Positions 4,723 to 7,763 of a DNA stretch of 7,763 nt are shown here, in pieces (positions within the stretch are counted from its first letter, which is position 1; each line of letters starts with the position of its first letter). The stretch lies in assembly GCA_900321505.1 (NCBI GenBank), contig ONWK01000381.1:1-7763 (forward strand). Reading direction: 5' to 3'. Below the pieces are notes generated by a model. The model was not told where the DNA came from, did not search any database, and saw only the letters and a program-made list of their open reading frames with translations. The position numbers were made by a program, and so were the translations under genes. This DNA is from an uncultured Eubacteriales bacterium (lineage in GTDB: Bacteria > Bacillota > Clostridia > Lachnospirales > Lachnospiraceae).

Positions 4723-5640
4723 ATGATTCAGAAGCTGATAACCGAGATAAAGAAAAAGCAGGCACCGGTAGTGGTAGGACTTGATCCCCAATTATCATTT
4801 CTGCCGGAGTTTCTCCTGAAAAAACAGACAGAGCTTATGGGAGATACGCTGGAGGCAGTGTCATCCGCCATCTACGAATATAACAAGGCCATCATCGACG
4901 CAACCGCTGATCTGATCCCGGCAGTAAAGCCACAGATCGCAATGTATGAACAGTTCGGCGTGCCGGGATTGCTTGTATATAAGATGACGGTGGATTATGC
5001 AAAGAGCAAGGGTCTTATAGTGATCGGAGATATCAAAAGAGGCGATATCGGCTCCACTTCGGGGGCCTATGCTCTCGGACATATCGGTAAAGTCAGGATC
5101 GGAGAGAAGGAATACTGCCCCTTTGATGAGGATATCGTGACGGTAAACCCGTATCTCGGATCAGACGGTGTACAGCCCTTCATCGATGTATGCAATCAGA
5201 ATGACAGAGGCATTTTTGTGCTGGTAAAGACTTCAAATCCGTCATCCGGCGAATTCCAGGACAGGCTCATCGACGGAAGACCGCTTTACGAGATAGTCGG
5301 AGAGAAAGTGGCAGAATGGGGCGAGAGCTGCATGGACGGTGAATACAGTAATGTGGGTGCAGTGGTAGGCGCAACCTATCCGGAAATGGGCCGCATTTTA
5401 AGAAAGCTTATGCCAAAGCAGTACATCCTTGTACCGGGCTACGGCGCACAGGGTGGTACGGCAAAGGATCTTAAGGATTTCTTTAATCCTGACGGACTCG
5501 GCGCCATCGTCAATTCATCAAGAGGCATAATAGCTGCATATAAGAAGGCTCCTTATGACAGATTCGGAGAAGAAGGCTTTGCGGATGCTGCAAGAGCTGC
5601 GACGGAGGATATGATCAGGGATATACGCAGCGTACTTTAA
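4723..5640 (+). CDS. pyrF: Orotidine 5'-phosphate decarboxylase (type 2)
   Basis: The product is 305 residues, typical of type-2 PyrF (about 270-310) and longer than the type-1 enzyme of about 240. It decarboxylates OMP to UMP, the last step of the pathway. VVVGLDPQL (16-24) supplies the first Asp (D21), and AVKPQIAMYEQFG (67-79) carries the conserved Lys69. The catalytic D-x-K-x-x-D is in VIGDIKRGDIGST (D103, K105, D108). LVPGYGAQGG (236-245) and NSSRGI (264-269, Arg267) form the phosphate-binding end of the barrel. No key residue is missing. AAGGA at 4711-4715 lies seven bases before the ATG. The gene is flanked on both sides by intercistronic stem-loops, which may set its mRNA level apart from pyrC and pyrKD. 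Confidence 0.97.
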   Translation: MIQKLITEIKKKQAPVVVGLDPQLSFLPEFLLKKQTELMGDTLEAVSSAIYEYNKAIIDATADLIPAVKPQIAMYEQFGVPGLLVYKMTVDYAKSKGLIVIGDIKRGDIGSTSGAYALGHIGKVRIGEKEYCPFDEDIVTVNPYLGSDGVQPFIDVCNQNDRGIFVLVKTSNPSSGEFQDRLIDGRPLYEIVGEKVAEWGESCMDGEYSNVGAVVGATYPEMGRILRKLMPKQYILVPGYGAQGGTAKDLKDFFNPDGLGAIVNSSRGIIAAYKKAPYDRFGEEGFADAARAATEDMIRDIRSVL

Positions 5641-5661
5641 TTTTTCGTAACAATGATAATT

Positions 5662-5725
5662 GTAACTGTTCAGCGCCACGGCTCCGGATGCAAAGTATCC
5701 GGAGTGCAGTATGCTGAATAGTTAC
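5662..5725 (+). other. Large branched stem-loop between pyrF and pyrK
   Basis: GTAACTGTTCAGC (5662-5674) pairs with GCTGAATAGTTAC (5713-5725); the one non-Watson-Crick position is a G-U in RNA. Inside, CTCCGGAT (5682-5689) and ATCCGGAG (5697-5704) form a perfect 8-bp hairpin with a seven-base loop. No T-run follows. ATTGT (5659-5663) can pair with ACAAT at 5650-5654 or with ACAAT at 5726-5730, so two alternative base structures are possible. The structure ends about ten bases before the weak pyrK ribosome site (5736-5740). Confidence 0.65.
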
Positions 5726-5746
5726 ACAATATAACAGGGAATGATC

Positions 5747-6538
5747 ATGGAACAGACAAAGAAATTCATGCATGTAGCAGAGGTAGTAAGCCAGAGCAGG
5801 CTGACAGAGGATATATGCAGCCTCTGGATAAAGGACAGGGATATCGCTGAAAATGCACGCCCCGGGCAGTTTGTGTCATTATTCACAAGGGCAGACAGCA
5901 GGATGCTTCCGCGTCCCATAAGTATATGTGAGACCAACAGGAACAAGGGGACGATCAGGCTGGTATACCGTATCGTGGGTTCGGGTACCAAAGAATTCAG
6001 CTGCCTTTCCGGAGGAGAACCCATAGAGATCATGGGCCCTCTTGGCAACGGCTATGATCTGAACTGTAAAGAACCCGTGCTTATGGGCGGAGGGATAGGA
6101 ATACCTCCGCTGCTTATGCTGGCAAAAGAGCTGTCAGCCATGGGGATCCCCAAAAAGCAGCTGCATGTGATCCTGGGGTACCGTGACAACGCCTTCCTTC
6201 TGGATGAATTCAAGAAGATCGCGGATATTCACATTTCCAGTGACAGCGGGGCCATAGGACGTAAGGGAAATGTGGTCGACTGTGCACGTGAGGAGGATGT
6301 TACGGGTGAATGCATCTTCTCCTGCGGACCGACCCCTATGCTGCGTGCGGTAAAGCGCTATGCATATGAAAATGATATCCCGGCGCAGCTTTCTCTGGAG
6401 GAACATATGGCCTGCGGCATCGGCGCATGCCTTGCCTGCGTTACAAGAACTGCGGAGCCGGATGAACATTTCAAGGTAAATACCAGAAGGGTATGCAAGG
6501 ACGGCCCGGTATTCTATGCAGAGGAGGTGGAACTGTAA
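5747..6538 (+). CDS. pyrK: Dihydroorotate dehydrogenase B, electron transfer subunit
   Basis: The product is 263 residues from the ATG at 5747. An earlier in-frame ATG at 5741 (adding two residues) lies directly against the AGGGA at 5736-5740, while 5747 is six bases away, so 5747 is preferred. PyrK passes electrons from PyrD's FMN through a 2Fe-2S cluster and FAD to NAD+. RPISI (56-60) and GPLGNG (97-102) belong to the ferredoxin-reductase-type FAD domain, GGGIG (114-118) and CGPTPM (193-198) to the NAD half. The cluster ligands are C223-x4-C228-x2-C231-x18-C250. The last gap looks longer than in the Lactococcus PyrK, where I recall about 14 residues. The stop codon overlaps the pyrD start by one base, consistent with equal production of both subunits. 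The ribosome site is weaker than those of neighbouring genes, and a stem-loop precedes it. Confidence 0.95.
   Translation: MEQTKKFMHVAEVVSQSRLTEDICSLWIKDRDIAENARPGQFVSLFTRADSRMLPRPISICETNRNKGTIRLVYRIVGSGTKEFSCLSGGEPIEIMGPLGNGYDLNCKEPVLMGGGIGIPPLLMLAKELSAMGIPKKQLHVILGYRDNAFLLDEFKKIADIHISSDSGAIGRKGNVVDCAREEDVTGECIFSCGPTPMLRAVKRYAYENDIPAQLSLEEHMACGIGACLACVTRTAEPDEHFKVNTRRVCKDGPVFYAEEVEL
6521..6528 (+). promoter_or_regulatory. pyrD ribosome binding site inside pyrK
   Basis: GAGGAGGT inside the last codons of pyrK lies nine bases before the ATG at 6538. It decides the pyrD start against the longer frame from 6493, which has no site and would add 15 residues foreign to the PyrD family. TAATG joins the pyrK stop to the pyrD start. 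Confidence 0.85.
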
Positions 6539-7440
6539 TGGCAGATCTCAGTGTGAATTTCTGCGGTATCACCATGAAGAATCCTGTTACGGTTGCTTCG
6601 GGAACCTTCGGATCCGGCAGGGAATATGATGAATTTGTTGACGTGAACCGCCTGGGAGCTGTAACTACAAAGGGTGTTTCACTGACTCCGTGGGAAGGAA
6701 ATCCGACGCCGAGGATAGCGGAGACAGCCAGCGGCATGATGAATGCCGTAGGTCTGCAGAATCCGGGTATAGAGGAATTCCTCAAAACGGATATTGAGTT
6801 CCTGAAGCAGAAGGATACCCGTATAATAGTTAATGTGTGCGGACATTCAGAGAAGGAATATGTGGGTGTTGTGGAACGGCTGAGAGATGAGCCTGTGGAT
6901 CTTCTGGAGATCAACGTATCCTGTCCGAACATAAAACTGGGCGGCATCGCCTTTGGCGTGGATCCCGTGGCTTTGGAGAAGATCACAAAGGAGATAAAGA
7001 AGAAGGCCAGGCAGCCTGTGATGATGAAGCTTTCTCCGAATGTTACAAATATAGCTGAAATGGCACGCGCAGCTGTTGCAGGCGGTGCAGATGCTCTGTC
7101 ACTGATCAATACGCTTACAGGTATGAAGATCGACATTCATAAGAAATGCTTCGCCATAGCAAACCGAACCGGCGGCCTTTCGGGACCGGCCATAAAACCG
7201 GTGGCCCTCAGAATGGTCTACGATGTATGCCATGCGGTAGATGTGCCGGTTGTGGGAATGGGCGGCATAGCATCCTGGGAGGATGCAGTTGAATTTATCA
7301 TGGCAGGTGCAACCATGGTTTCAGTCGGAACGGCTAATTTCCGTGATCCCTTCACAACCGGAAGAGTGATAGACGGTTTAAACAGTTATATGGAGAAGGA
7401 GGGGCTGGCGTCTCTTTCGGAGATACGGAAGATTCTGTGA
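6538..7440 (+). CDS. pyrD: Dihydroorotate dehydrogenase B (NAD+), catalytic subunit
   Basis: The product is 300 residues, standard for class 1B PyrD. It oxidises dihydroorotate to orotate with FMN in the cytosol and works as a heterotetramer with PyrK. NPVTVASGTFG (15-25) and VTTKGVS (42-48, Lys45) bind FMN and substrate. INVSCPNIKLGG (125-136) contains the class 1 catalytic base Cys129 and the Asn/Pro motif; VMMKLSPN (161-168) supplies Lys164. GLSGPAIKP (213-221), VGMGGI (239-244) and VGTANF (263-268) form the phosphate end of the FMN site. It lacks the N-terminal membrane helix of class 2 enzymes. Adjacent pyrK confirms the 1B type. The start at 6538 is set by the ribosome site in pyrK and the one-base overlap. 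The next gene begins 33 bp later with no terminator between. Confidence 0.97.
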   Translation: MADLSVNFCGITMKNPVTVASGTFGSGREYDEFVDVNRLGAVTTKGVSLTPWEGNPTPRIAETASGMMNAVGLQNPGIEEFLKTDIEFLKQKDTRIIVNVCGHSEKEYVGVVERLRDEPVDLLEINVSCPNIKLGGIAFGVDPVALEKITKEIKKKARQPVMMKLSPNVTNIAEMARAAVAGGADALSLINTLTGMKIDIHKKCFAIANRTGGLSGPAIKPVALRMVYDVCHAVDVPVVGMGGIASWEDAVEFIMAGATMVSVGTANFRDPFTTGRVIDGLNSYMEKEGLASLSEIRKIL

Positions 7441-7473
7441 TGCCGGAAAATCTCATAGACAGGTAACAATATA

Positions 7474-7763
7474 ATGATAAAGATACCCAAAGGGAAAAAA
7501 AAGAAATACAGTTTTGCTGATGACCTGATGGCGTCCGATACCAGGATATCACTTATTTTCGGAGGACTTTCCATACTCATCACAATTGGTACTGTGATTG
7601 CCGGAACGATCCGGGGGGGAGACCTGCCGGATCGTGCGGGAATTCTTCTTCTGATATCTGCGGTTATGGCGTTTACCGGGCTCTGTTTCGGCGGTATAGC
7701 ATATCGATCGGTGGAGGGTGATAATAATGCAAAGAGGTTTTCCGTTATTCTTTCGCTGATAGC
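7474..7763 (+). CDS. Small membrane protein downstream of pyrD (partial, C-terminus off the right edge)
   Basis: I read this open frame by hand. It begins with ATG at 7474 and stays open for 96 full codons to the right edge. The N-terminus is basic (PKGKKKKY, residues 5-12), followed by hydrophobic segments at about 24-44 and 55-77 and the start of a third from about 90. The segments are joined by short charged loops (RGGDLPDR and EGDNNAKR), consistent with a small multi-pass membrane protein with a cytoplasmic N-terminus. No enzyme or transporter signature is visible. The ribosome site is poor (AGG at 7461-7463, ten bases away), so translation may depend on pyrD. With only 33 bp after pyrD and no terminator, it appears to belong to the operon. 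From memory, small uncharacterised membrane proteins (possibly the DUF6142 group) often sit between pyrD and pyrE in Lachnospiraceae; that match is tentative. Confidence 0.7.
   Translation, partial: MIKIPKGKKKKYSFADDLMASDTRISLIFGGLSILITIGTVIAGTIRGGDLPDRAGILLLISAVMAFTGLCFGGIAYRSVEGDNNAKRFSVILSLI

Noticed and set aside
6493..6537. Longer pyrD start at 6493
   Set aside because: It has no ribosome site, adds 15 residues not seen in PyrD, and lies within pyrK; the ATG at 6538 has a strong site and overlaps the pyrK stop.

Overview
The window looks like chromosomal DNA from a Clostridia-class Firmicute, most likely a Lachnospiraceae relative. The reasons are strong AGGAGG-type ribosome sites, class 1B dihydroorotate dehydrogenase (PyrD with PyrK), type-2 PyrF, and the gene order pyrF-pyrK-pyrD followed by a small membrane protein. 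The taxonomic call is inference; there is no rRNA or other marker in the window.

Layout. Bases 1-708 (minus strand) are the N-terminal 236 residues of a secreted, very acidic, partly coiled-coil protein that runs off the left edge. Bases 709-1086 are a 378-bp divergent intergenic region. It carries three TGTCA heptamers at an exact 11-bp period (a Pho-box-like operator), a clean TATAAT promoter and a strong 5'-UTR stem-loop. Bases 1087-1890 encode a membrane protein with a zinc ribbon at each end and a GDPY repeat. After two stem-loops come deoC (2041-2727) and, directly abutting it, a small FMN split-barrel (PNPOx-like) protein (2728-3120). An intrinsic terminator (3200-3254), whose 5' arm overlaps a possible promoter, separates these from the pyrimidine cluster.

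The pyrimidine cluster is pyrC (3301-4584), pyrF (4723-5640), pyrK (5747-6538) and pyrD (6538-7440), followed by a partial membrane-protein gene (7474 to the right edge). PyrC makes dihydroorotate, PyrD/PyrK oxidise it to orotate using NAD+ through FAD and a 2Fe-2S cluster, and PyrF decarboxylates OMP to UMP. The PyrE step that makes OMP is not in the window, nor are CarAB and PyrB. pyrK and pyrD overlap by one base, but pyrC/pyrF and pyrF/pyrK are separated by 138 and 106 bp, each holding a large stem-loop without a U-tract. I could not find a PyrR-type binding loop.

Most of the window is ordinary metabolism. I see no mobile element, CRISPR array, tRNA or rRNA, and nothing that amounts to a new defence or similar system. 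The points worth a second look are the Pho-box-like array, the intercistronic stem-loops of the pyr cluster, the terminator/promoter overlap before pyrC, and the two edge genes of unknown function.
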